DNA of 64,000 nt, from the NCBI RefSeq assembly GCF_019042245.1, contig NZ_JAHQCX010000006.1, positions 62,001-126,000 of the forward strand. Reading direction: 5' to 3'. The notes beneath the pieces were generated by a model. The model saw nothing but the letters and a program-made list of their open reading frames with translations, was not told where the DNA came from and did no database searches. Below, one piece after another: positions 17,165-24,904 of the stretch. Both the position numbers and the translations under genes were made by a program. Source of the DNA: Diplocloster modestus (GTDB lineage: Bacteria > Bacillota > Clostridia > Lachnospirales > Lachnospiraceae). The stretch's first letter is position 1. Every line of letters starts with the position of its first letter.

Positions 17165-17833
17165 CTAATCCTTCAGCGACTTCTCAATCGCCTTTTTCTG
17201 GTTGTCGATATGAACGATAATAGCGTCACGTACTTTTTCCTGATTGCCGGCCTTTAACGCGGAGATAATCTTTTCATGTTCTTTTACCAGTTTTGCATGT
17301 CGTTTATAATCCTTCAAATACTCCATACGGTAACGGTACATCTGTTCCCTGATATTGTTCAATATCTGATTCAGACGGGCATTGCCGGTGGCCTGATAGA
17401 TGATGTCATGAAAATGCATATCCGCGTCCGCGATCATGGTCAGGTCTCCGGTATCGATAATCTTCTCAAACTCAGACGAGGCCTCTTTTAATTTTGCCAG
17501 CTCTTCCTTCGTAATCCGCTCACAGGCTTTACTGCCCGCCAGCTCTTCCAGAGCCCGCCGCACTTCCAGCACATCCTGCAGATCGGTTTCCGTGATGCTG
17601 GCCACTTCCGCCCCTTTTCTGGGAATCATCACCACCAGGCCTTCCAGCTCCAGCTTACGGATCGCTTCCCTCACCGGCGTGCGGCTGACCCCCAGCCGGT
17701 CTGCCAGCTGTATTTCCATCAGACGTTCCCCGGGCTTTAGCTCTCCTTTCAGGATCGCCTGGCGCAGCGTGTTAAATACCACATCCCGCAGCGGAAGATA
17801 TTCATTCATCGTTACTTTCAAAAAATCGTCCAT
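17165..17833 (-). CDS. GntR-family regulator (FadR/FCD subfamily)
   Basis: A 222-residue regulator. The winged helix at residues ~15-80 contains LADRLGVSRTPVREAIRKLE. The C-terminal FCD ligand domain keeps likely metal ligands in DADMHFHDIIYQATGN, KRHAKLVKEHEKI and IVHIDNQ. It follows ispE by three bases and so shares its transcript. Two GTATAC-centred palindromes sit over the operon promoter, a motif type bound by FCD-type GntR proteins, which suggests autoregulation. The effector is unknown; control of the downstream sugar operon is possible but unproven. Confidence 0.85.
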   Translation of the reverse strand: MDDFLKVTMNEYLPLRDVVFNTLRQAILKGELKPGERLMEIQLADRLGVSRTPVREAIRKLELEGLVVMIPRKGAEVASITETDLQDVLEVRRALEELAGSKACERITKEELAKLKEASSEFEKIIDTGDLTMIADADMHFHDIIYQATGNARLNQILNNIREQMYRYRMEYLKDYKRHAKLVKEHEKIISALKAGNQEKVRDAIIVHIDNQKKAIEKSLKD

Positions 17834-17836
17834 CGT

Positions 17837-18709
17837 CTACCTCCTCGTGTTAAATACGCCTGTCAGATAAACCTGTTTTGCCAACGGCCCGTTCTTTAAC
17901 TTCTGATAAGCGGCTCTTGCTCTCCCCGGATCATCAAACAGTCCGAACACGGTGGGACCGCTTCCGCTCATCATGGCGTTCAGCGCCTGATACTCCATCA
18001 TCACTTTTTTGATCTGTGCTATCACCGGATATTCCGGAACCGTTACCGCTTCCAACACATTCCCCAGGTTCCCCGCCACCGTATCCAGATCCTGCTTTCG
18101 AATTCCTTCCAGTATCCGGTCAATATTCGGATGTTTTTCGATCGGTTTGGAATCCAGCCGCTGATAGACGAACTTTGTCGATACGCTGACTCCCGGCTTC
18201 GCAATCAGCACCTGGCACTCCGGCATGGGAGGCAGGGCGGTCAGCTCTTCTCCGATTCCTTCCGCCAGGGCCGTCCCCCTCATCACGCAATAAGGAACAT
18301 CCGCTCCGATCCTGACTCCCCGCTTCATCAGCTGCTCTTTCGACAGCCCAAGCCGGAACATCTGGTTCATCCCAAACAGCACACTGGCCGCGTCGGTGCT
18401 TCCTCCCGCCATCCCCGCCGATACCGGTATGTGCTTCTCCAGCCGGATCTCAACACCGGTCCCAATCGCAAACTCATCCATCAACATCCGTGCCGCCTTA
18501 TACACCAGATTATTTTCGTTGGTCGGCAGATAATACAAATTCGTCTTCACCGTTATCCCCGGCTTGTCTTTCTTCACCAGCGCGATCCGGTCAAACAGAC
18601 GCACGGTCTGCATAATCATACGAACTTCATGATAACCGTCCGGACGGATACCCAGCACATCCAATCCCAGATTAATTTTACCCATTGCTTTTAATTCGAT
18701 CCGCTTCAT
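17837..18709 (-). CDS. ispE: 4-diphosphocytidyl-2-C-methyl-D-erythritol kinase
   Basis: A ~290-residue GHMP kinase of the MEP isoprenoid pathway, phosphorylating CDP-methylerythritol at the 2-OH. Motifs seen are AMGKINLGLDVLGIRPDGYHE at the N-terminus, the ATP loop PVSAGMAGGSTDAASVL near residue 95, and the GHMP C-terminal motif AMMSGSGPTVFGLF. The ATG at 18709 behind ATGGAGGAAAAC is preferred over an upstream in-frame codon. Just 5' of the ribosome site lies the GTGC-GGGAAAAC-GCGC hairpin of the recurrent leader motif. Co-transcribed with the GntR gene, an arrangement without an obvious metabolic reason. Confidence 0.93.
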   Translation of the reverse strand: MKRIELKAMGKINLGLDVLGIRPDGYHEVRMIMQTVRLFDRIALVKKDKPGITVKTNLYYLPTNENNLVYKAARMLMDEFAIGTGVEIRLEKHIPVSAGMAGGSTDAASVLFGMNQMFRLGLSKEQLMKRGVRIGADVPYCVMRGTALAEGIGEELTALPPMPECQVLIAKPGVSVSTKFVYQRLDSKPIEKHPNIDRILEGIRKQDLDTVAGNLGNVLEAVTVPEYPVIAQIKKVMMEYQALNAMMSGSGPTVFGLFDDPGRARAAYQKLKNGPLAKQVYLTGVFNTRR

Positions 18710-18723
18710 GTTTTCCTCCATAC

Positions 18724-18739
18724 GCGCGTTTTCCCGCAC
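18724..18739 (-). promoter_or_regulatory. Leader hairpin (partial motif) before ispE
   Basis: On the minus strand GTGCGGGAAAACGCGC folds as GTGC/GCGC with an A-rich loop. It is followed directly by GTATGGAGGAAA. It matches the second half of the leader motif seen fully before the NAPRT and sugar-binding-protein genes. Confidence 0.5.
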
Positions 18740-18743
18740 ATAT

Positions 18744-18790
18744 TGGTATACCATTCTTTACTTTTGTATTATGTATACAAGATATTATAA
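18744..18790 (-). promoter_or_regulatory. ispE-GntR promoter with GTATAC palindromes
   Basis: On the minus strand TTGCTT, a 17-bp spacer and TATAAT (18784-18789) form a good sigma-A promoter. Downstream lie the palindrome TTGTATACATAATACAA (18764-18780) and a perfect TGGTATACCA (18744-18753). Both are centred on GTATAC with centres 27 bp apart, consistent with repression by the operon's own GntR protein. Confidence 0.6.
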
Positions 18791-18853
18791 TCAAGTTCCA
18801 ATAAAAAAGCAACCTCCCTGGATGGAAATTGCTGGTAAATTGGTAAAATCAAT

Positions 18854-18880
18854 TTTCGCTTTCGAGACTCTCCGCCTGCG
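18854..18880. repeat. Dispersed repeat C, copy 1
   Basis: A 27-base segment starting TTTCGCTTTCGAGACTCTCC. It matches 38539-38565 with two mismatches, same orientation. Both copies are intergenic. Confidence 0.65.
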
Positions 18881-18914
18881 ATTGGGCGGTTGATCCATCT
18901 AGATAGACAGGAAA

Positions 18915-18960
18915 GGACCCGGGACATACCTGCGCCGGATAACGCGTTTGTCCCGGGTCC
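18915..18960 (-). terminator. Terminator of the SDR/ABC sugar operon
   Basis: GGACCCGGGACA (18915-18926) pairs perfectly with TGTCCCGGGTCC (18949-18960), a 12-bp GC-rich stem. On the minus strand it is followed by TTTCCTGT. It lies 15 bases past the last gene of the eight-gene operon. Confidence 0.8.
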
Positions 18961-18974
18961 TGCGAATCCCGATG

Positions 18975-19742
18975 TCAGGATACCGTGATCCCTCCGTCTG
19001 CAACCAGAACAGCCCCATTCATATAGCTGCCTTCCTCGCTGGCCAGGAACAGAGCGATATTGGCGATATCCTGGGCCGTTCCCCAGCGTCTGAGCGGGGT
19101 ACCCTCGTTCAAAAAATGCTGTTCGTCAAAGGTGGATTTATTCAGATCGCTTTCATAGATCATGGGCGTATGAATCGCCGCCGGCGCGATACAGTTGGTT
19201 CTTATCTTTTCAGGCCCGAACTCTACCGCCATGGATCTTGTCAGGGAGATCGTGGCCCCCTTGGAAGCGCTGTAGGAATCACAGCCTGGTATACCGATCA
19301 GTCCGCAGCTGGATGAGGTGTTGATAATGGAACCGCCTCCCCGTTTGCGCAATAATGGCAGTGAAGCTTTGGAACAATACATCATACCGAACAGGTTAAT
19401 CCGGATGATTTTCTCAAAAATATCCACATCCAGTTTGTCGATCGTGTTATCCAGTTCTCCCCAGAATACCGAGGCATTATTATAAAGGACGTCGATTCCT
19501 CCGTATTGCTTATCGATCTGGGCAAATACCGACTGGACCGCATTCCAGTCTGAGATATCCAATCCGTAAAATACGGCCTGTCCTCCCGCGGACAGAATCT
19601 CCTGTTCCGCCTCCCGGCCCGCCTTTTCATCCTTTTCCAGAAGCAGGACCACCGCCCCTTCTCTGGCAAATGTCTGTGCCGCCGCTTTTCCAATTCCGCT
19701 TCCGGCTCCGGTCACAGCGGTTATTTTGTTTTTCAGCCGCAT
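18975..19742 (-). CDS. SDR-family NAD(P)-dependent oxidoreductase
   Basis: A ~255-residue classical short-chain dehydrogenase. It has the cofactor motif TGAGSGIG near residue 12, a NNAS segment, the catalytic Ser in INTSSS and a YSASK catalytic Tyr-Lys pair. The C-terminus LVADGGITVS is typical. Start is the ATG at 19742 after GAGGAGG; an in-frame GTG further up overlaps the ribosome site. Last gene of the sugar operon. With two other SDRs and a Gfo/Idh enzyme in the same transcript it probably oxidises or reduces a hydroxyl of a carbohydrate intermediate. Exact substrate unknown. Confidence 0.85.
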   Translation of the reverse strand: MRLKNKITAVTGAGSGIGKAAAQTFAREGAVVLLLEKDEKAGREAEQEILSAGGQAVFYGLDISDWNAVQSVFAQIDKQYGGIDVLYNNASVFWGELDNTIDKLDVDIFEKIIRINLFGMMYCSKASLPLLRKRGGGSIINTSSSCGLIGIPGCDSYSASKGATISLTRSMAVEFGPEKIRTNCIAPAAIHTPMIYESDLNKSTFDEQHFLNEGTPLRRWGTAQDIANIALFLASEEGSYMNGAVLVADGGITVS

Positions 19743-19759
19743 ATTAACGTACTCCTCCT

Positions 19760-20536
19760 CTACCAAACCGTATAGCCTCCGTCCGTTACCAGCGTGGCTC
19801 CGGTCATATAATCCGACGCTTCGGAGGCCAGAAATACGGCGATATCGCCGATATCATCCGGTTTCCCCCAGGTCTTAAGCGGGATCTGCTCCAGGGAATC
19901 CTGATAAAATTCAGGATGTTCCTTCACATATTCCTTATTGATATCCGTCATATAATAGCCCGGACAGATCGCATTTACCGTGATGTGGTGTTCTGCCCAT
20001 ACCCCCGCCATCATCCGTGTCAGGCATTCGATTCCGGCCTTTGACACATCATAGGCGCCGATTACCGGATTACGCATTGCCACTTTACCGGTCATGGAAG
20101 CCAAGTTGATCACTTTACCCGCTTTTTGTCCGATCATGATTTTCCCGACGTGTTTCATCATCAAAAAGGTTCCCGTCAGGTTTGTTCCCAGTATCGCATT
20201 CCACTCTTCCAGGCTTTCCTCCACAAGAGGTTTGTCACTCCTGCCCACAGCGGCGTTGTTGACCAGTATATCCAGGTGCCCTGCCGTCTGCATTACATAA
20301 CTGCAGGCCTCGGCCACACTCTGTTCATTGGTGATATCCAGGGCACAGGTATAGGTCCGGCTTCCGGTCTCCTGGCTGATCTTTTGGGCCGTTTTCTCCA
20401 GTCTTTCCCGGTTTCTCGCCATCAGAAAGACTTCCGCCCCCGCTTGGGACAGGGACCGGGCAAAGGATTCCCCCAGCCCCTGCCCCGCTCCTGTCACTAC
20501 AGCCACTTTTCCCTTTAGATCAAATTTACTTTTCAT
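19760..20536 (-). CDS. SDR oxidoreductase, gluconate 5-dehydrogenase-like
   Basis: A 258-residue short-chain dehydrogenase with TGAGQGLG (residues ~16-23), NNAAVG, INLASMTG and the active-site Tyr-Lys in GAYDVSKAG. The ICPGYYMTDINKEY segment and DGGYTVW end are close in style to gluconate 5-dehydrogenase/IdnO and to the SDR encoded at 26445-27227. These two paralogues bracket the operon. It probably acts on a sugar acid or keto-sugar, inferred from the family and not from substrate residues. It ends 17 bases before the next SDR start. Confidence 0.85.
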   Translation of the reverse strand: MKSKFDLKGKVAVVTGAGQGLGESFARSLSQAGAEVFLMARNRERLEKTAQKISQETGSRTYTCALDITNEQSVAEACSYVMQTAGHLDILVNNAAVGRSDKPLVEESLEEWNAILGTNLTGTFLMMKHVGKIMIGQKAGKVINLASMTGKVAMRNPVIGAYDVSKAGIECLTRMMAGVWAEHHITVNAICPGYYMTDINKEYVKEHPEFYQDSLEQIPLKTWGKPDDIGDIAVFLASEASDYMTGATLVTDGGYTVW

Positions 20537-20563
20537 CTGATTTTCCTTAGATCCCTGGATCTA

Positions 20564-21589
20564 TCAGTATTTCACTACGACGGGTTCTCTCGTCTTAGCG
20601 GATTCCATCACAGCCAGCAGCGCCAGGGAAGTGTTGGCTGCGTCCTCTTTCGTTACCAGGAATTCTTTGCCGTCCAGAATGCGGTCTACGAAGGAGCGTA
20701 TGCTCTCATAGGCGAACCCTTTTACCTTACCGTCTACCTTATTGCGGACAATGATATCCGGGGTCACCACTTTCTTATCCGTTACCGCCTGGATCATGTT
20801 ATGGCTGGAACAATCGATATTTACCATGCCTTCCGTTCCCAATACGGTAAACTTGATATCGTTAATACAGGTATTGGCGTTGGGAGTAATCCAGCCGCTC
20901 TCCATCTGCGCGATGGCTCCGCTCTTGAATTCCAGGGTAGTCAGATACATATCCGGTACATCCACGCCCAGGTCTTTTAACACACCCTCCCGGGATACGG
21001 AATAGACACGCTCCACTTCAGAGTTCATCAGGAATCTTAAGGTATCCAGGCAATGGCTGCCCAGGAACCAGAGGATCGAGGACTGTGCGGACCAGGAAAG
21101 CATATCCGTAGCCACCCATTTGATGTCATTCAGCCTTCCGTAGGCACTGTAAGGGGTGCCTAAATCTCCCGCCTCGATCAGCTGTTTTGCCGTATTGACC
21201 GTAGGGTTCCAGCGGTTATGCAGATCCACCATCACCCGTACTTTGTTTTTGTCAAAAGCGTCCATCATACGATAAACATCGTCCCGGGTGGTCGCCAGCG
21301 GTTTTTCGATCAGCAGATCCTTTTTCGCCTCCGCACAGGCGATCGCGATATCCGCGTGCAGGAAATCCGGCGTCACGATGGCAATCGCGTCGCAACTGGA
21401 TTTTGCCGCCATCTCTCTGTAGTCCGTATACACTTCTTCCACACCGAATTTCGCCGCCAAAGCCTCTGCCCTGGAGCGGTCCTTATCGCAGATCGCCACC
21501 GTCCTGGCAAATGGATGTTCATTATAGATACTGGCATGTGTCTCGCCCCAGATACCGGCTCCCACAATCCCCATTCTCAATTCGTTCAT
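20564..21589 (-). CDS. Gfo/Idh/MocA-family oxidoreductase
   Basis: A ~341-residue dinucleotide-dependent dehydrogenase. The N-terminal Rossmann fold has GIVGAGIWGETHA. The EKPLATT motif with its conserved Lys lies near residue 95, and the C-terminal alpha/beta substrate domain includes a WFLGSHCLDTLRF motif (catalytic-type His). Family members act on inositols, sugars and amino-sugars. The ATG at 21589 follows AGGAGGAAAAT; a hairpin related to the leader motif precedes it. It sits between the sugar-binding protein and two SDRs, so it probably catalyses an oxidation step on the imported substrate. Confidence 0.85.
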   Translation of the reverse strand: MNELRMGIVGAGIWGETHASIYNEHPFARTVAICDKDRSRAEALAAKFGVEEVYTDYREMAAKSSCDAIAIVTPDFLHADIAIACAEAKKDLLIEKPLATTRDDVYRMMDAFDKNKVRVMVDLHNRWNPTVNTAKQLIEAGDLGTPYSAYGRLNDIKWVATDMLSWSAQSSILWFLGSHCLDTLRFLMNSEVERVYSVSREGVLKDLGVDVPDMYLTTLEFKSGAIAQMESGWITPNANTCINDIKFTVLGTEGMVNIDCSSHNMIQAVTDKKVVTPDIIVRNKVDGKVKGFAYESIRSFVDRILDGKEFLVTKEDAANTSLALLAVMESAKTREPVVVKY

Positions 21590-21603
21590 ATTTTCCTCCT
21601 TCT

Positions 21604-21620
21604 GTACGTTTTTTCCGCAC
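21604..21620 (-). promoter_or_regulatory. Leader hairpin (partial motif) before Gfo/Idh gene
   Basis: On the minus strand GTGCGGAAAAAACGTAC folds with an A-rich loop and is followed by AGAAGGAGGAAAAT and the ATG. It is similar to the hairpin before the sugar-binding protein gene; the GAAC/GTTC half of the motif is missing. Confidence 0.5.
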
Positions 21621-21640
21621 ATATAAATTAGCCAATTAAA

Positions 21641-22741
21641 TCAGAAATCGTAGTCATGTACATTCTCTTTTGTAAAGATAATGCTGGGGATGTATCCCAC
21701 GGTGCCGTTATCCTCCACAATCAGTTTGCCGCCGTACTCACCATAGTCCTCATTATTCTGAGGGAGTTTCCCGGTATCCATATAATTCACAGCTGCCGCT
21801 ACCGCGTCGTATCCCATAACGCCGGGATCCCAAAGGGTAAGTTCCGGAATCACGCCCGCATCAATATATTCTGAGCACTGAGAAGGCATTCCGATACCGA
21901 TGGACATGATCTGACCTGTCTTATTGGCGGATTGAATTGCCATGGCTGCTGCCGGAGGATTTACAGAGGATACGCCTGCTACTGCTTTTAAGTCGGGATA
22001 AGTCTGAATCAGGTTTTCCACCTGGGAAACGCATTTTTCAAAATTGTCATCACATGCTTCTGTCGCCACTACCTCAATATCCGGATACTTGCTCAGCACA
22101 CCCTTGATCGCATCCAGCCGGCGGTTCAATGTCTCAGATCCCAGCCCGCCTGTCAGCAGCGCCACCTGTCCTTTTTCTTCCACCAGTTTGACCAGGCTCT
22201 CGCCGATAGCCGCGCCGCTCTCTTCCGAATTACCGGCGGTCACGCAGAATAATCTGTCGCTGTCCGGCGAGTCGATGTCAAAGGTAAACACGGCGACACC
22301 GGCCTCCATCGCTTTGTTGATTGTAGGTATAATAGCGGTGCTGTCCGCTGTGGATACAAGGATCGCGTCCGCGCCCTGTGTAATCAGGTCTTCGATAAAT
22401 GTAATCTCCTGGTTCACATCCTCTGAGGACGGCCCGGTGTAGGAGATAATCTCCGCGTTGTAATCTTTCGCCGCTTTTTTAGCTCCTTCTGCGGCATAAT
22501 CAAAATAGGGTGCTCCCATCTGTTTTACTACGATACCGATCTTATAGGGTTCCCGGTCGGCTGCGCTTTTCTGCGCATCATCGGAAGCTTTCGGTTCTTC
22601 AGAAGAGGTATCTTTGTCCTCTGCAGCCGGGGTTGCCGCAGGCTGTGCAGCCGGTTCTTCCGCTTTGCTGCCGCATCCTGTAATCATCATAATCAGTGTT
22701 AATACCAGGGCCATCATCGTAACTAACTTTGTTCTTTTCAT
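21641..22741 (-). CDS. Sugar ABC transporter substrate-binding lipoprotein
   Basis: A 366-residue periplasmic-binding-protein-4 (ribose/xylose type) lipoprotein. The signal peptide ends in the lipobox ITGCG. A ~50-residue Ala/Glu/Pro-rich linker follows, then the binding core beginning PYKIGIVVKQMGAPYFDYA with DALLVSTADSTA-like and GGLGSETLNRR segments. It captures the substrate outside the membrane for the two permeases and ATPase encoded just upstream. Start is the ATG at 22741 after GGAGGAAATTTA. A full copy of the structured leader motif lies in the 152-bp gap before it, perhaps raising its expression above that of the membrane subunits. Confidence 0.9.
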   Translation of the reverse strand: MKRTKLVTMMALVLTLIMMITGCGSKAEEPAAQPAATPAAEDKDTSSEEPKASDDAQKSAADREPYKIGIVVKQMGAPYFDYAAEGAKKAAKDYNAEIISYTGPSSEDVNQEITFIEDLITQGADAILVSTADSTAIIPTINKAMEAGVAVFTFDIDSPDSDRLFCVTAGNSEESGAAIGESLVKLVEEKGQVALLTGGLGSETLNRRLDAIKGVLSKYPDIEVVATEACDDNFEKCVSQVENLIQTYPDLKAVAGVSSVNPPAAAMAIQSANKTGQIMSIGIGMPSQCSEYIDAGVIPELTLWDPGVMGYDAVAAAVNYMDTGKLPQNNEDYGEYGGKLIVEDNGTVGYIPSIIFTKENVHDYDF

Positions 22742-22744
22742 TAA

Positions 22745-22816
22745 ATTTCCTCCATTCTGTGCGTTTTTCAGCACATATAGGTATGGGTGAACATTATTTT
22801 GTTCAACCGTTCCTCC
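22745..22816 (-). promoter_or_regulatory. Structured leader motif before sugar-binding protein
   Basis: On the minus strand a GGAGG is followed by the hairpin GAACAAAATAATGTTC (22789-22804), the linker ACCCATACCTATAT and the hairpin GTGCTGAAAAACGCAC (22759-22774). The gene's GGAGG comes next. Order, spacing and linker match the duplicated element before the NAPRT gene. Confidence 0.65.
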
Positions 22817-22893
22817 TTTAATCCTTATGATTGGTTGTGAACGAGTGACGATCCAAGCTTCAGGCAACCACCTCCCATAACCAGCCGCATCTG

Positions 22894-23895
22894 TCATGCG
22901 TCACTGTTTTTTCGCCTGAACAGGCTGGAAATTGCAAAACCGCTTCTGCGTTTCGCGTCATATCCTATGGCCAGCAGCAGAACTACCCCCATAAAGATCA
23001 TCTGCCAGTAAGCATTGATACCAAGCAGGTTGAAACCATTGATGATAAAATTAAGGATCAGGATACCCAGCATGGTTCCCAAAATATTTCCCTGCCCGCC
23101 GTTGATGCTGGTGCCGCCCATGAGTACCGCTGTCACCACGTCAAACGCCGTATTCGTACCCGCGTCCGGTGAGGCGGAAATCAGCCTGGATGAAAAAATG
23201 ATGCCGGCCAGGGCTGAAAGCACCGCGCTGACCACATACACAAGAATCGTGATCCGGTCCACGCTGATTCCGGCGATGTTCGTCGCTTTCGGATTCCCGC
23301 CGGTGGAGTAGATGAATCTGCCGTATTTGGTTGATTTCATGATCCATTGGAACAGAACGATGACCGCGATCAGGATCAGGATCGGGATCGGAATTCCCAG
23401 GAAACTGCCATGGGCCAGCTGGTCATAGCCTTTTGGAAATGTACTGACCGGTTTCCCTTCCGTCAGCACGTATATAATGCTGCGCAACGCCGTCATGGTC
23501 GCCAGCGTCCCGATAATCGGTTGAAACCTGGCTTTCGCAATCAGAATCCCATTGATAATCCCGATGACCACTGCCGCCAGGACGCCAAGTACCACCGCAA
23601 GCCCGAAGGGGATCCCATTTCCATAACAGATGCCGATCACCACCGGGACGATGGCCATCACCGTCCCAACAGACAGGTCGAATCCACCGGCTATAATAAC
23701 CACCGTCATTCCCACGGCTATAATCGCCACCTCACTGATCCGGGTCAATACCGTCACGATATTATTCAAAGTGAGAAAGCTGGGTTTCATGATTCCCATG
23801 AAGAGAAACCAGACCAGCAGAAAGGCGACCAGAGCCAGCTCGTATCCCATCCGGCTCAATATGCCGGCCTTTTTTGTATTCTTCGACGCTTTCAT
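22894..23895 (-). CDS. Sugar ABC permease, RbsC family (second)
   Basis: A 333-residue integral membrane protein of the BPD_transp_2 (ribose/xylose) family with about eight to ten helices. The conserved VIIAGGFDLSVGTVMA segment and the late TSINGGQGNILGTMLG motif are visible. It overlaps the upstream permease gene by four bases. Two different RbsC-like permeases beside a single ATPase suggest a heterodimeric channel. Some ribose-type systems use a homodimer, so this pairing is worth noting. Confidence 0.9.
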   Translation of the reverse strand: MKASKNTKKAGILSRMGYELALVAFLLVWFLFMGIMKPSFLTLNNIVTVLTRISEVAIIAVGMTVVIIAGGFDLSVGTVMAIVPVVIGICYGNGIPFGLAVVLGVLAAVVIGIINGILIAKARFQPIIGTLATMTALRSIIYVLTEGKPVSTFPKGYDQLAHGSFLGIPIPILILIAVIVLFQWIMKSTKYGRFIYSTGGNPKATNIAGISVDRITILVYVVSAVLSALAGIIFSSRLISASPDAGTNTAFDVVTAVLMGGTSINGGQGNILGTMLGILILNFIINGFNLLGINAYWQMIFMGVVLLLAIGYDAKRRSGFAISSLFRRKNSDA

Positions 23896-24878
23896 TGTCC
23901 CTTTCCCCTTTCCTGATAGATCGCTCTCGCAGTATCCAGCAACAGCGCCAGTATAATAATCAATCCGGTAATCAGTCCCTGATAATTGGCGGAAATTTTC
24001 AGCAGTGTCATGCCGTTCAGGATCAGGCCCATCAGGATGGCGCCAAGAATTGTACCGTAGACAGTACCCTTTCCTCCCAGAAAGCTTACCCCGCCCAATA
24101 CCGCGGCCCCGATGGCGTCCATCTCATACCCGGCACCTGCTGTGGGCTGGATCGCCCCGGTACGGCCGATAAATATCATTGCCGCCAGTCCGGTCAGGAT
24201 CCCGGAAGCCATGAAAACCATCACTTTCGTCTTGTCCACCCGGATACCGGCCAGCTTCGCGGAATCCTCATTGCTGCCGATCGCGTAGACATGCCGGCCG
24301 AACTGGGTATATTTCATGATCATGGTGAACAAAATGAGCACCAGCACCAGGATACAGGCCGGCACCACCCCGTTTCCAAAGAACAAAAAGTCCTTCGGCA
24401 GGTTGGTTGTCCATTTTCCACCGGAATAGACATAAGTAATCCCGCGGAAAATGTTCATGGTAGCCAGGGTCACGATGATCGGTTTGACCTTCAGCCTGAC
24501 AATCAGGATCCCGTTGATCCCGCCGCAGACGGCTCCGGCCGCCAGACAGATCAGCAATACCGCCCAGGCCGGAAGGCCCATCTTGATAAAAGACCCTGCT
24601 ATGACACAGATCAGGCCCACCATGGATCCTACGGACAGATCCACGCCTTTCGCGATGATTGCTAACATCATACCTACGGAGATAATCCCGTTTACCGCGA
24701 TCTGTTTGGATATATTTAATAAATTGGTTCCACTGAAAAAGGAATCCGACTGTATCCCAATAAATATGGAGATAAGAAAAATAAAGATCACTATTGTCAA
24801 TTCCGGGGTATTGATCAGCGCACGCTTAAACGACTGCCCCGCACTTCTTTGAGTTTTGGCCGCAACTTCTTTTTTCAC
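23892..24878 (-). CDS. Sugar ABC permease, RbsC family (first)
   Basis: A 328-residue RbsC-type permease with the family blocks MMLAIIAKGVDLSVGSMVG and VLGGVSFLGGKGTVYGTILG. A cytosolic N-terminus with basic residues precedes the first helix. It overlaps the next permease by four bases and follows the ATPase gene by 26 bases. Its sequence differs clearly from the second permease, so they are paralogues and not a recent duplication. Confidence 0.9.
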   Translation of the reverse strand: MKKEVAAKTQRSAGQSFKRALINTPELTIVIFIFLISIFIGIQSDSFFSGTNLLNISKQIAVNGIISVGMMLAIIAKGVDLSVGSMVGLICVIAGSFIKMGLPAWAVLLICLAAGAVCGGINGILIVRLKVKPIIVTLATMNIFRGITYVYSGGKWTTNLPKDFLFFGNGVVPACILVLVLILFTMIMKYTQFGRHVYAIGSNEDSAKLAGIRVDKTKVMVFMASGILTGLAAMIFIGRTGAIQPTAGAGYEMDAIGAAVLGGVSFLGGKGTVYGTILGAILMGLILNGMTLLKISANYQGLITGLIIILALLLDTARAIYQERGKGQ

Positions 24879-24904
24879 AACACCAACGCCTCCTTCACAT
24901 CATC

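Noticed and set aside
23347..24665. Plus-strand open frames rich in His/Asp/Gln opposite the permease genes
   Set aside because: Antisense shadows of well-supported permeases.
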